Shown: piece by piece, positions 44,303-53,222 of the stretch
How positions within the stretch are numbered: position 1 is the first letter of the stretch
How the letters are laid out: every line of letters starts with the position of its first letter
Source of the DNA: an uncultured Ellagibacter sp.
Lineage (GTDB): Bacteria > Actinomycetota > Coriobacteriia > Coriobacteriales > Eggerthellaceae
Assembly (NCBI RefSeq): GCF_934643285.1
Contig: NZ_CAKUBT010000009.1
Coordinates: forward strand, 19,060 to 83,059
Length of the DNA stretch: 64,000 nt
Direction: 5' to 3'
The notes under the pieces: model-generated
Databases searched by the model: none
The model's input: only the letters and a program-made list of their open reading frames with translations
Told to the model about the DNA's origin: nothing
Position numbers and translations under genes: made by a program

Positions 44303-46429
44303 ATGCCCGACCATACCTCCGAAGATCTCGAGTTCTTCGCAAGCTGCCTTCCCGGGTTGGAAGGCCTGCTCGCCGATGAGCTGCATGCGCTCGGAGTCCG
44401 CCGCACGCGCCCCCTTGGCGGCGGCGTGGCGTTTTTCGGTGCCCCGAAGGCCGCCTTGCGCGCATGTCTTTGGTCGCGGCTGGCGTCGCGCGTGCTCTGC
44501 GTCGAGGGGCGTGTTGGCGCTGCGAACTCGGATGCGCTCTACCAGGGGGTATATGCGCTGCCTTGGGAGGAAATCCTGCTTTCTGGCAAGAGCATTGCTG
44601 TGCGCGCCCGCGGGACGAACGAGGGGCTTCGCAACACGAAGTTCACGGGCATGCGCGTGAAGGACGCGATCTGCGATCGTTTGCGCGAGGTTCGCGGCGA
44701 GCGACCCGACGTGAACATTGCGCATCCCGATATCGCTATCGACGTGCGCATTCACGAGGGGAAGGCGACGGTGTCGGTCGATCTTTCCGGCACGCCTCTG
44801 AACGACCGTGCCTACTTCGGTCGCAACGCGCCGGATACGATGCCGCTTCTGTGCTCGTATGCGGCGGCACTTCTCGCGTATGCGAAATGGGGCGCGCGAG
44901 CGGGGGAGGGCTTCCGCTTCGTCGACGCGCTCGCGGAGTCTCGCAGCGAAGACGAGAAGTCGCGGGGCTTGAGCGTGCTCGAGCGCGAGGCGAAGGCGAT
45001 CGTTTTAGACGAGGCGCCCGGCGCGGCGCGTTCCCGATGGGGCTTCTCCTCGTGGGGGCGCTTCGACGAGGAGACGTGGAACACGCTACTCGATGAAGCC
45101 GACGAGCGTGCCGAGCGTGCCCAGGAGTCGCTGCGCCCCATCGATGCTTCCGCGCCGCAGCTCGTTGCCGCGGTGTTGATCGACCCGGCGAACGACAATG
45201 CGGTCTCTGCGGCGGGGGACGCAGCCTTTGTGCGCGCAGCCGCCGACACCCCTGCTCGCTCCGTTTTCGCCTGCATAGGAGGCGAGGGCGCGGCAGAACG
45301 CTTCGGTGTCGAACCTTCGCTTTGTGAGGAGCTCGGACGGGGGCGCGTGAGCATCAAGGTCCGCCTTTTCGATACGCCCCCGGCTGCCCCTGTGACGATC
45401 GTCGTTCCCGACATGTTCGGTGGGGCCGAGCATGTCGTCGACGTGCACGACGAGACGTCTTCCCAGTTCGCTTCCCGTTTGCGCAAGGTGTTCAAGGAGC
45501 GTCGCAAGTGGGCGCGCCGCGAGGGGGTCAGCTGCTACCGCGTCTACGATGCCGACTTGCCTGGATACGCGGCTGCGATCGATATGTACGCAGGCGCGGG
45601 CGAGGACGAGGGAAAAACCTTCGTCCATGTAGCAGAATACGCCGCCCCCTCGTCGATCGACGAGGTCAAAGCCCGCCATCGCATGAGCGATATTCTAGCG
45701 ATTACCCCTATTGTGCTCGGCGTGCCTCCCGAGCACGTGTTCTCCAAGACACGCCGTCGTGACCGCGGGGGAAGCCAGTATCGTGATGCGGGCGACCGCT
45801 CGTTCGTGGCGACCGTCGAGGAGGATGGCTCTCTGTTCGAGGTCGACCTCGCGGGGTACGTGGACACTGGCATCTTCCTTGACCATCGCGATACGCGTCA
45901 CATGGTCGGCGAGATGGCGGCCGGCGGGGATTTCCTGAACTTGTTCGCGTACACGGGCACGGCGACGGTGCATGCCGCCGCGTGCGGTGCGCGCACGACG
46001 TGCACGGTGGACATGTCGGCGACGTATCTTGATTGGGCGCGCCGCAACATGGCGAACAACGGTTTCTCGGGGCGGGCCCACCGCTTCGAGCGCGCCGATG
46101 TAATGCAGTGGATCACCGAGGCGCGGCGCGATCGTCGTCTGTTCGACCTGGTGTTCGTCGACCCGCCGACGTTCTCGAACTCGAAGTCGATGGGACGGCG
46201 CACGTGGGATGTACAGCGCGATCACGTGGAGCTTCTCATCGGCGTGAGCCGCCTTCTCCGCGAGGGCGGGCGGGCCGTCTTCTCGTGCAATTTGCGCACC
46301 TTCAAGCCCGACTTCGAATCGCTTGAGAAGTACGGCGTGGAAATCGAGGACATCACAGCGCAAACCATCCCGCACGATTTCGAGCGCAACCCGCGCATTC
46401 ACAAGTGCTTTATCGTCCGCAGGAAGTAG
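44303..46429 (+). CDS. rlmKL: RlmKL-type 23S rRNA methyltransferase with degenerate first domain
   Basis: Homologue (708 residues) of the fused enzyme that makes m2G2445 and m7G2069 in 23S rRNA. THUMP (to about 160) and the carboxy-terminal RlmK domain are intact: FLNLFAYTGTATVHAA, VDMSATYLDWA, FVDPPTFSNSK. The middle RlmL methyltransferase domain is recognisable only by its scaffold (RSRWGFSSWGRFDEETWN). Where E. coli has DPMCGSGT it reads FVDALAESRSE, and where E. coli has NPPYGERL it reads IGGEGAAERF. Both the cofactor and catalytic motifs are therefore lost. It probably still makes the m7G mark but not the m2G mark. Confidence 0.85.
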   Translation: MPDHTSEDLEFFASCLPGLEGLLADELHALGVRRTRPLGGGVAFFGAPKAALRACLWSRLASRVLCVEGRVGAANSDALYQGVYALPWEEILLSGKSIAVRARGTNEGLRNTKFTGMRVKDAICDRLREVRGERPDVNIAHPDIAIDVRIHEGKATVSVDLSGTPLNDRAYFGRNAPDTMPLLCSYAAALLAYAKWGARAGEGFRFVDALAESRSEDEKSRGLSVLEREAKAIVLDEAPGAARSRWGFSSWGRFDEETWNTLLDEADERAERAQESLRPIDASAPQLVAAVLIDPANDNAVSAAGDAAFVRAAADTPARSVFACIGGEGAAERFGVEPSLCEELGRGRVSIKVRLFDTPPAAPVTIVVPDMFGGAEHVVDVHDETSSQFASRLRKVFKERRKWARREGVSCYRVYDADLPGYAAAIDMYAGAGEDEGKTFVHVAEYAAPSSIDEVKARHRMSDILAITPIVLGVPPEHVFSKTRRRDRGGSQYRDAGDRSFVATVEEDGSLFEVDLAGYVDTGIFLDHRDTRHMVGEMAAGGDFLNLFAYTGTATVHAAACGARTTCTVDMSATYLDWARRNMANNGFSGRAHRFERADVMQWITEARRDRRLFDLVFVDPPTFSNSKSMGRRTWDVQRDHVELLIGVSRLLREGGRAVFSCNLRTFKPDFESLEKYGVEIEDITAQTIPHDFERNPRIHKCFIVRRK

Positions 46430-46523
46430 CTGGAGCGGCCCTGGGAAATCGCCCCAATTTGTCCACGACGAGTTCATTCTGAGGAGGAGGTTTGGGGTTG
46501 CTGTGGAGCGGAGCCTTACTTCG

Positions 46524-46674
46524 TGGTCAGTTGGGAGAGTTGTGCACTGTCATTTCTCAGAATAATCCAACTTACCTTAAGCTGACCTGGGGCTTTTCTT
46601 TCGAAGGACGCCCCAAGCCCTCATGAAGGGGAGAATCGGGCGATAAAACGTCGCACAACTCGTCCAGTTGACCA
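46524..46674. repeat. 151-bp intergenic element with inverted ends
   Basis: TGGTCAGTTGGGAGAGTTGTGCAC (46524-46547, in parts) is matched inversely by 46650-46674, with few mismatches. An inner hairpin, GGGGC...GCCCC, lies around 46580-46610. Size and plan match the element at 1549-1704, and ATTTGTCCACGA occurs near both (1694 and 46457). It sits in a 352-bp gap (46430-46781) with no credible gene. Confidence 0.4.
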
Positions 46675-46680
46675 TGAACT

Positions 46681-46723
46681 TGCCTCCATGCTCCCGAGGG
46701 GCAGCGTCGGGAGCATGGAGGCA
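46681..46723. other. Perfect 17-bp stem hairpin
   Basis: TGCCTCCATGCTCCCGA (46681-46697), nine-base loop, then its exact reverse complement (46707-46723). No T-run follows, but a partial third copy (GGAGCATCCCGA) occurs just downstream. It separates convergent genes and may act as a bidirectional block or a palindromic repeat. Confidence 0.6.
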
Positions 46724-46781
46724 GCATCAGGAGCATCCCGACAGCGGCGCGCGGTGTTCGGTGGTGGGACGCTCGTCCTCG

Positions 46782-48110
46782 CTACTTGCAGCGGACGGGT
46801 GAATCTTTTCCAGGGCGAATGAAGAAGGCCGCGATGAGCATCACCACGCTAAGCGGGATGATCGTGGTCATGCATGCCTCCCAATACGTGGCACCGCCAT
46901 CGATAATCGCCCCGTACACCGGGCTGAAGCAGTTGCCGAGGCATTGCGCGAACTGCATAACGGCCATGCCCATCGTCGCCGCCATCGCGGACTGGTTCAT
47001 GATCGTCGGAGCGAACGGGCGAAGGCCGCCTCCGCCGAATCCGCCGCAGATGCCCATCAAGACGATGCCGATCCAGATGAGCGACTCATTTGAGTTCTGG
47101 AACAGCAGGTAGAAGCAAATGAGGTAGGAAACGGCCACGCCGACAGGCACGATGCGCTTCAGGCGATGGGGCAGTTTCGCGGTTACCGAGCCACCGAGCG
47201 GGTTGGCGATAATGCTGATGCCCGTGACGACGGCAAGGCCCATGCCCGCCGCCGCCTCGCTCCAGCCCCAGCCGACCGGGGGAGCGCTTTGGAGGAACGT
47301 GGACAGATACGTGTTCACAATGCCGGTCTGCCCGATGATGAAGATGAAGAACACGAGGCCAAGAAGCCAAATCTGAGGGTTGTTCAGCAGTTTTACGCAC
47401 TCGATGAAGCTGCCTTCGGCGCTGTACCCGGCCACGCTGCCCTCGGGAACGCGGTAGAACACCAAGAACAGAACGAGCGCGACGACCGCAAAAGCGACGA
47501 CGACGCCGAAGACGCCCTGCCAACCCATCGAGCTTGCAATCATCGGGCAGATGATCGAATCGAGCGTGATCGACAGGGGAACCCAGCAGCACCACAGGCC
47601 CAATGCAAGCCCGCGCGTCTTGTCGGGGAACCACAGCGTGATCAGCGTCGGGGCCGACACTCCTGCAAGGCCGATGCCGGTGCCCTCGAGGAAACGCCCG
47701 ACCATCATGGTCGCGATGTTGTCGCCGCCGATGATCTCGACGAGCCCTCCGATAATCACGCCGATGGCCGAAAGCGCGATCGTTTGCTTCAGCCCCAGCT
47801 TGCGGCAGATGAAGGCGGCGGGGAAGGCGAGCACGATGCCGATAAGCGACACCATCGTCATCAGCATGCCGAAGCCGCTTGCATCGAGGCCGAAGCAGCC
47901 GTCGGGACTGACCCCCGGCACGTAGATGAAATAAAGCGGAATCGAGACGATCTTGAATTGCGCCATGGGCGCGGCAAAGCTTATCAGAAACGTGATGATC
48001 CAAATCACCCACGCGTAGCGGGGCGTCTTCTCTTCCTTGATCGTGATTTCCGATTCAGCGAGGGGTCGTGGCCCTCGGTTGCTCTCGACGGACCTATCTT
48101 TCTCATCCAT
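46782..48110 (-). CDS. MFS transporter (second island, distal)
   Basis: Twelve-helix major facilitator carrier (442 residues), strongly similar to the 53223-54563 carrier: both have EEKTPRYAWVIWI, FAAP...QFK, PLYFIYVP and the APTLITLWFPDKTRG segment between helices 4 and 5. The amino terminus is hydrophilic (about 30 residues). It lies at the end of the minus-strand run with another MFS and an unknown 179-residue protein. The ATG is preceded by GAAAGG. The substrate is unknown. Confidence 0.85.
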   Translation of the reverse strand: MDEKDRSVESNRGPRPLAESEITIKEEKTPRYAWVIWIITFLISFAAPMAQFKIVSIPLYFIYVPGVSPDGCFGLDASGFGMLMTMVSLIGIVLAFPAAFICRKLGLKQTIALSAIGVIIGGLVEIIGGDNIATMMVGRFLEGTGIGLAGVSAPTLITLWFPDKTRGLALGLWCCWVPLSITLDSIICPMIASSMGWQGVFGVVVAFAVVALVLFLVFYRVPEGSVAGYSAEGSFIECVKLLNNPQIWLLGLVFFIFIIGQTGIVNTYLSTFLQSAPPVGWGWSEAAAGMGLAVVTGISIIANPLGGSVTAKLPHRLKRIVPVGVAVSYLICFYLLFQNSNESLIWIGIVLMGICGGFGGGGLRPFAPTIMNQSAMAATMGMAVMQFAQCLGNCFSPVYGAIIDGGATYWEACMTTIIPLSVVMLIAAFFIRPGKDSPVRCK

Positions 48111-48221
48111 CGTCGTACCTTTCTCTTATGCGAAGTGCATGCGGATACAGGTTGTCACGCGTATGAAACGGGGAGAATTGCCTGAATGTGGTAAGTTGTA
48201 AGTTGAAGAAAGCAGAGGGCT

Positions 48222-48761
48222 CTAACCTTTATGGGGAACGGGGTCGCCCTCGACTTCCCACTCCTCGAAGATGACGCTGCTGTGGTAGCGGTAGACGCCG
48301 TAGACGCCCTTGAAGTCGTATCCCGCTACCGTGAACGATCCGCCCACAGAGGTCGAGAAATCGGCTGCCTCGGTGTTGAACCCGTTCGACGGGAACACGT
48401 ACAGGTTGCAGATGCGGTCGCGGCTTCCCGTCGGCGCGAGCACGATGCCCGTACCGAACTCCAGGGGCAGTCCGTCGCTCTTGATGCGAAGGCCAGTGAG
48501 CGCGAGCTTTGCGTCAAAACGATCGATCCAGGGCTTTCTCGACTGCTTGGCCCAGGCGGCCCAAACGCTCGTGTTCTTCTTGTCGTCATCTGCGTAAATG
48601 GCGTCGAAGAACTCGCGATAGCTTTCGGCTCCGTCGAGGTATTGTTCGAACTCGGGCAATACGGCATCTCCGATCGTCGTCGCCAGGCGCAGCCGGTCGA
48701 GTTCAAGTGCCGAGGTCAGCGGTGCTTTCTTGATCTCGGCGATCATGTCTTGTGCTTTCAT
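48222..48761 (-). CDS. Hypothetical protein between two MFS genes
   Basis: Soluble 179-residue protein with no recognised family. It is rich in aromatic residues in the second half (YVFPSNGFN, YDFKGVYGVYRYHSSV, FEEWEVEGD), has no cysteine except one (RDRICN), no signal and no membrane helix. The amino-terminal 80 residues look helical and acidic. The ATG follows AAGGGAC. Since it is flanked by two MFS genes and linked to a molybdoenzyme module, it might bind the transported ligand or be an accessory enzyme; this is inference only. Confidence 0.7.
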   Translation of the reverse strand: MKAQDMIAEIKKAPLTSALELDRLRLATTIGDAVLPEFEQYLDGAESYREFFDAIYADDDKKNTSVWAAWAKQSRKPWIDRFDAKLALTGLRIKSDGLPLEFGTGIVLAPTGSRDRICNLYVFPSNGFNTEAADFSTSVGGSFTVAGYDFKGVYGVYRYHSSVIFEEWEVEGDPVPHKG

Positions 48762-48797
48762 GAGGTCCCTTTCTAAAATGCGAGGAGCGATTGCGAG

Positions 48798-50093
48798 CTA
48801 GAAGCCCTTCGGCCATGCCTTGTCGGCTGGGACATCGTCAAGCGAGGTGACGTTTTTCCCTCTCGGCAGGATGAAGAAGCACAGCACGAGCGCGAGCACA
48901 TATGCCGGAAGCTGCAGCATGAAGCTCGCGGTCTCCCAGCCTTGCGTGCTCATCACAGCTCCGAACAGCGGAGAGCCGATTGCGGACCCAAGGTTTTGGC
49001 AGAATTGCATAATGGCCATCGCCATGGTGGCTCCCATCGCGGTGTTGCGCATGAGCATGGGGGCCATCGGGCGAAGCGAGCCGCCGCACATGCCGCCGCC
49101 GATGCCTTGCAGGATGATGGTCGCCCACATCACTGCCGTCGCGCCGTCTCCGACGTAGAACATAAAGAAGCCGGTGGGGATGAGGAGAACCATCATCACG
49201 ATGCCGACGAGGTACTTGCGCCCAAGCGGCAGCTTGTCGGACACAAGCCCGGTCAGCGGAGCTACGAACAGCGAGATGAACATGATGATCGAGGAAAGCG
49301 ACGAGGCCGTCTGCGCATCGAAGCCGAGCTGCGTTTCGAGGAACGTGTTGTAGTAGGTGTTCATGATGCCGATCGTCGTCATCGAGAACAGGAAGAACAC
49401 AGCGCCGAGGATCCAGATGCGGCGATTCTTGCAGTACTTGAGCGACTCGATGAACGTACCCTCGATGCCCATGTCGCCGGTCGCGCCCTCGGGCATGCGG
49501 TACACGGCGCAGAACAGCACGAACGCCACCAGGCAGACGCCTGCAAGCGAGAAGAAGACGGTTTGATACCCGAACGCTCCTGCGATCATCGGCACGGTGT
49601 TGAACGCGAGAACCGATCCGACGGGTACCCATGTCGCCCAAAGGCCGAGTGCGAGCCCGCGCTTGCGCTCGGGGAACCAGATGGTCACGCACGACGGTGC
49701 CGCAACGCCGATAAGCCCGATGCCAACGCCTTCGAGAAGGCGGCTCACCAGGAGCAACGTGAGATTCGCGTCCACGCCGCCAAGCGCGCTGCCGACACCT
49801 AAGCAGGCCACCGAGAGCAAGATGACGTTTTTCAGTCCCATGCGTCGGGCGATGAAGGCGGCGGGGAAGGCGAGCACGACGCCGATCAGGGCGATTGCGC
49901 TCATAAGCGTGCCGAACGTCACGGAGTCCAATGCCCCATGGAATGCGGGGAAAAGCCATGACGCCAAAGGTGGGATCTTGAATTGGCAAAGCGGTGCACA
50001 GATGCTGGCGAAATACGTGACGGCAAGCATACCCCATGCCTTGCCGCTCACTTTGGTTTGTTGGGCGATGTCGCTCGCAGTTGGTTCTGTCAT
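48798..50093 (-). CDS. MFS transporter (module 4)
   Basis: Twelve-helix major facilitator carrier (431 residues). RRMGLKNVILLS between helices 2 and 3 and WFPERKRGLALGLWATWVP between helices 4 and 5 match this branch of the superfamily. The ATG at 50093 lies eight bases after GAGGGG. The gene follows the module-4 Fe-S gene, separated by the hairpin at 50155-50190, and is 36 bases upstream of the unknown 179-residue protein gene. Likely the transport partner of the 50582 enzyme. Confidence 0.85.
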   Translation of the reverse strand: MTEPTASDIAQQTKVSGKAWGMLAVTYFASICAPLCQFKIPPLASWLFPAFHGALDSVTFGTLMSAIALIGVVLAFPAAFIARRMGLKNVILLSVACLGVGSALGGVDANLTLLLVSRLLEGVGIGLIGVAAPSCVTIWFPERKRGLALGLWATWVPVGSVLAFNTVPMIAGAFGYQTVFFSLAGVCLVAFVLFCAVYRMPEGATGDMGIEGTFIESLKYCKNRRIWILGAVFFLFSMTTIGIMNTYYNTFLETQLGFDAQTASSLSSIIMFISLFVAPLTGLVSDKLPLGRKYLVGIVMMVLLIPTGFFMFYVGDGATAVMWATIILQGIGGGMCGGSLRPMAPMLMRNTAMGATMAMAIMQFCQNLGSAIGSPLFGAVMSTQGWETASFMLQLPAYVLALVLCFFILPRGKNVTSLDDVPADKAWPKGF

Positions 50094-50154
50094 AGTCTTA
50101 TCCCCTCGTATACGAAATATCGCATTCCCCTTGAAACGCGTTTCGATGTTGTAA

Positions 50155-50190
50155 GGGGCTGCCCGCAGCACTGTTTGCGCAGGCAGCCCC
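50155..50190 (-). other. Hairpin after Fe-S gene of module 4
   Basis: GGGGCTGCC and GGCAGCCCC form a perfect 9-bp stem 33 bases beyond the Fe-S stop on the minus strand. TTACAAC follows rather than a T-run, so read-through into the MFS gene is likely. Confidence 0.5.
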
Positions 50191-50222
50191 ACTTGTTGTT
50201 ACGGCTTCAGCTTGTTAGCGCC

Positions 50223-50582
50223 CTATGCGCACGGCGGCACCCAGAGATACTGCTGAGGCTTCTCGTCGAGCTTCTTCACGAGCTCGTCGACGGGGCCGTA
50301 CTCCATGCATTTTGCCTGGCAGTGGAAGACGCAGGAAGGCAGCTTGCCCTTTTCCTGGCGCTCGGCGCACAGATCGCACAGCTTCGTGAATGCCGGAATG
50401 AAATCATACACGTACTGGTCGGTCTCGTTGCCTTCTTTGTCCTTGATAGGCCACGGGCCGTTCTGCATGACCTTCACGCCCCACTGGCCAAGCGGCAGGT
50501 CGAGCTCGGATTGGCAGGCCACTTCGCACGAATAGCAGCCGGTGCAGTACTGGTAGTCGACAAGAATTCCGTTCTTAGCCAT
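50223..50582 (-). CDS. 4Fe-4S electron-transfer subunit (module 4)
   Basis: 119-residue ferredoxin-type partner of the 50582-52978 enzyme. Cys13, 16, 19 and 23 form the first cluster; CDLC and CVFHCQAKC supply the second. It has a slightly longer linker (WPIKDKEGNETDQ) than the module-1 form. The ATG overlaps the enzyme stop by one base (TAATG), so translation is coupled. It is closer to the module-5 subunit than to the identical pair of modules 1 and 2. Confidence 0.88.
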   Translation of the reverse strand: MAKNGILVDYQYCTGCYSCEVACQSELDLPLGQWGVKVMQNGPWPIKDKEGNETDQYVYDFIPAFTKLCDLCAERQEKGKLPSCVFHCQAKCMEYGPVDELVKKLDEKPQQYLWVPPCA

Positions 50583-52978
50583 TACAGTTCCTCCTCTTTG
50601 CAGCGATACACCTTGGCAAGCGTGCACTTGAGGTCAGCGCCGAAGCCGGTCGTACCAGGTTTGTTGGCAAGCAGCTGGTTGATGTTGGACTGGCGGAAGC
50701 CGTACAGGTTCGGCTCAGCGCCATCCTGCTCGGGGAACCACCAGCCGTGCTGTGCGGCGATGGTGCCCTCGTGCACCTCGTAGGTGACGCGAGCGCGCTG
50801 GCGAGCGCGGCCGCGATGGTTCTCAAGCCACACCCAGTCGCCTTCGCAGATGTGCAGGCGCTCGGCGTCGCGCGGGTGAATCTGGACCCACGGATCAGGC
50901 GTGAGCTGGCGCAGATAAGGAATCTGGCGATGCTCGGAGTGGAAGAACGAGGTGGTGCGGGCGCCCGTGATCATGATCATCGGGTACTCCTCGTAGAGGT
51001 CGGGCGTGGTCACAGGACCGATGCCCGGCTCCTCGATGTAGGGCAGCGGATCGTAGCCGAACTTCTGGAACAGCGTCGACCAGAACTCGATGCGGCCGGT
51101 CGGCGTGTTGAAGCCGGGCTGGCCGTCGGGGCGCATGAGGCCCTTCTCGTACTTCTTGTAGACGTACTTCTGGTAAGCGGGGCCATGTTCCATGAGCTCG
51201 CGGAAGGTGAATCCGGAAGGCTTCACGATTTCATCGTAGACCTCGTCCTCGGTCTTCCACGGCCACGTCTTCTGCTTGCCCTCGGGGCGCTCGATCACGC
51301 GGTTGAACTCGTCGTCGTTGTCGAAGTACTGGGCGAGCTCGCGGTTGATCTCGCAGTCGGACTTCGCTTCGCCCTCGGTGGCGCAGCCGCCCGTGATAGC
51401 GGAGAGGAAGTAGTAGTGAGCGCGCACAGAGTGCTTCTCAGCCCACGTCTGAACAGGGAGGACGATGTCGGCGTACCCCTGGATCGTCGGCGTCATGAAG
51501 ATATCGCACGCAGCGACGAACTCGACCTTCTTCATGGCCTCGTACCAGCGCTCGGTCTCGCAGCTCATGCAGGCGATGCCGTTGGACGTCTGGATCCAGA
51601 TGCCCTTCACCTTGCCGGCCTCGCAGTACTCCAGGCACATGTCAGGCATTGCCTGGGTAAGGCCGTAGCGGTACATCGGGAACTCTTTCCAGCCGACGCG
51701 CTTCTTCTGCATCTCCTCGTTGATGAGGTCGTAGATGCCCCACGCGCCTGCGGAAGGCTGGTCGACGCCCATCGGGGATGCGGTGTAGCACATGCCGCCG
51801 GGGATATCGAGGTTGCCGGTGATCGTCCACAGCGCAGCAATAGCGGCAGCGCACGGGGTGCCCTGAGACTGCATGTCGACAGCAAGGCCCCAAACGACGT
51901 TTGCCGGATGAGCGTTCGCGAACATGCGAGCAGCAGCGACGATCTTCTCCTTGGGAACCCAGGTCATCTTCTCAACCTCGTCGAGGGAGAGCTCGCGGGC
52001 GCGCTCGGCCAGCTCGTCGAAGCCGTAGGTCCAGCGCTCGACGAAGTCGTGGTCGTAGAGGTCCTCGTCAACGATGACCTTGATCATCGCGAGGGCGAGA
52101 GCGGTGTCGGTGCCGGGGCGCAGCTGCAGGTGGATGTCGGCGTGCGCGGCAAGCCAGGTGACGCGCGGCTCGACGGAGATGAGCTTGCAGCCGAGCTTCA
52201 TGGCGTCGGTCACCCAATGGCCCATGAAGAAGTCGGGGTTGGAGATGGTGGGGTTGCAGCCCCAGACGATGGTGCACTCAGGGCACGTCCACTCGGGATC
52301 GTCGTAACGCAGTGCGGAGAACTGCGAGAAGTCGGCGATGAGCATGCCGCCGTAGGTCATGATCATGAGCGACAGGCGGGGGAGGTAGCACGCGGTGCCG
52401 GAAAGGAAGCCGTACTCGTTCGGGCTTCCGAACGTGTTCGCCATACGGCCGACCTGCCACTGGTTGTCGCGAGCGGTGCCGCGCAGGCAGTGGATGGAGT
52501 CGCCACCGTAGGTCATCGAGATGCGGCGGAACTCCTTGTAGCAGGTTTCAAGCGCTTCGTCCCACGAGATGCGCTCCCACTTGTTCTCGCCACGCTCGCC
52601 AGCGCGCTTCATCGGGTAGAGAATGCGGTCGGGATGGAACTCGACCTGCTTGAAAGCGAGGCAGCGCGGGCAGAGGGCGCCGCGGTTGTACGGATCGTCC
52701 GGGTCGCCTTCGCACTTGATGAAGCGGCCGGTCTCCTTGTCGGAGTACACGAGCACGCCGCAGCCCTCGTGGCAGCCAGGTGCCGACCAGACGGACGTAC
52801 GCGTGACGATCATGCCGTCTTCCTCGTACTGCCACTCGCCGGGATGCTTCCAGCGAGGGTCAACTTCTTGGTGCACGCCGGCACCGAAGTTGAACTGATT
52901 CTCCTCTTTGGAGTTGCCAATATCGTCGCGGTCGCGCCCCTCGATATTGGTCTCGACTTTCTCGATAGTGTCAGCCAT
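50582..52978 (-). CDS. Molybdopterin-dependent oxidoreductase, catalytic subunit (module 4)
   Basis: DMSO-reductase-superfamily catalytic subunit (798 residues). Cluster cysteines: 69, 73, 103 and 106; SGTACYLPR (Cys197) is the conserved candidate metal site. There is an extra hydrophilic lead of about 40 residues (NIEGRDRDDIGNSKEEN) before the common start of the fold. No Tat signal. The ATG at 52978 follows GAGGAGGATCG. The leader (52979-53103) can form GC-rich hairpins, and a promoter element shared with two other genes lies at 53104-53185. WGCNPTISNPDFFMGHW replaces the WGNEPL- or WGNNPL-type segments of the others, hinting at a different substrate. Confidence 0.88.
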   Translation of the reverse strand: MADTIEKVETNIEGRDRDDIGNSKEENQFNFGAGVHQEVDPRWKHPGEWQYEEDGMIVTRTSVWSAPGCHEGCGVLVYSDKETGRFIKCEGDPDDPYNRGALCPRCLAFKQVEFHPDRILYPMKRAGERGENKWERISWDEALETCYKEFRRISMTYGGDSIHCLRGTARDNQWQVGRMANTFGSPNEYGFLSGTACYLPRLSLMIMTYGGMLIADFSQFSALRYDDPEWTCPECTIVWGCNPTISNPDFFMGHWVTDAMKLGCKLISVEPRVTWLAAHADIHLQLRPGTDTALALAMIKVIVDEDLYDHDFVERWTYGFDELAERARELSLDEVEKMTWVPKEKIVAAARMFANAHPANVVWGLAVDMQSQGTPCAAAIAALWTITGNLDIPGGMCYTASPMGVDQPSAGAWGIYDLINEEMQKKRVGWKEFPMYRYGLTQAMPDMCLEYCEAGKVKGIWIQTSNGIACMSCETERWYEAMKKVEFVAACDIFMTPTIQGYADIVLPVQTWAEKHSVRAHYYFLSAITGGCATEGEAKSDCEINRELAQYFDNDDEFNRVIERPEGKQKTWPWKTEDEVYDEIVKPSGFTFRELMEHGPAYQKYVYKKYEKGLMRPDGQPGFNTPTGRIEFWSTLFQKFGYDPLPYIEEPGIGPVTTPDLYEEYPMIMITGARTTSFFHSEHRQIPYLRQLTPDPWVQIHPRDAERLHICEGDWVWLENHRGRARQRARVTYEVHEGTIAAQHGWWFPEQDGAEPNLYGFRQSNINQLLANKPGTTGFGADLKCTLAKVYRCKEEEL

Positions 52979-53103
52979 CGATCCTCCTCTCGTAGGGCCT
53001 AAAAGGGTGCAGGTATCTTCCCTGCGTCGGCCCGGCGGGACATGAAAACGGGTGTCCGCCCCGAGAATCCCGCCCCCTAACGGGTACTGAGAGTTGACCA
53101 TGA

Positions 53104-53185
53104 ATCGATGCTGACACTATCGCGTGAAAGGTATGCAGTATTGCTAAATCAGTACGTTGGTATGAGACGTTTACCTGGAATTTCG
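53104..53185 (-). promoter_or_regulatory. Shared promoter element, copy A
   Basis: Matches 60063-60150 over about 75 bases (CGATGCTGACACTATCGCGTG against CGATGCTGACCCTATCGTGTG in parts), with GGTATG hexamers at 53130 and 53159. It lies upstream of the module-4 enzyme. A probable LuxR-type binding region. Confidence 0.55.
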
Positions 53186-53222
53186 CAAATTGGTCATCAT
53201 CTGGGCGATGAGAGGACCTAAG

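Noticed and set aside
50747..53002. 751-residue plus-strand frame across module 4
   Set aside because: Antisense shadow; the minus strand carries the enzyme.
52979..53103. Molybdenum-cofactor riboswitch in the module-4 leader
   Set aside because: Hairpins are present, but the conserved Moco-motif sequences could not be recognised.
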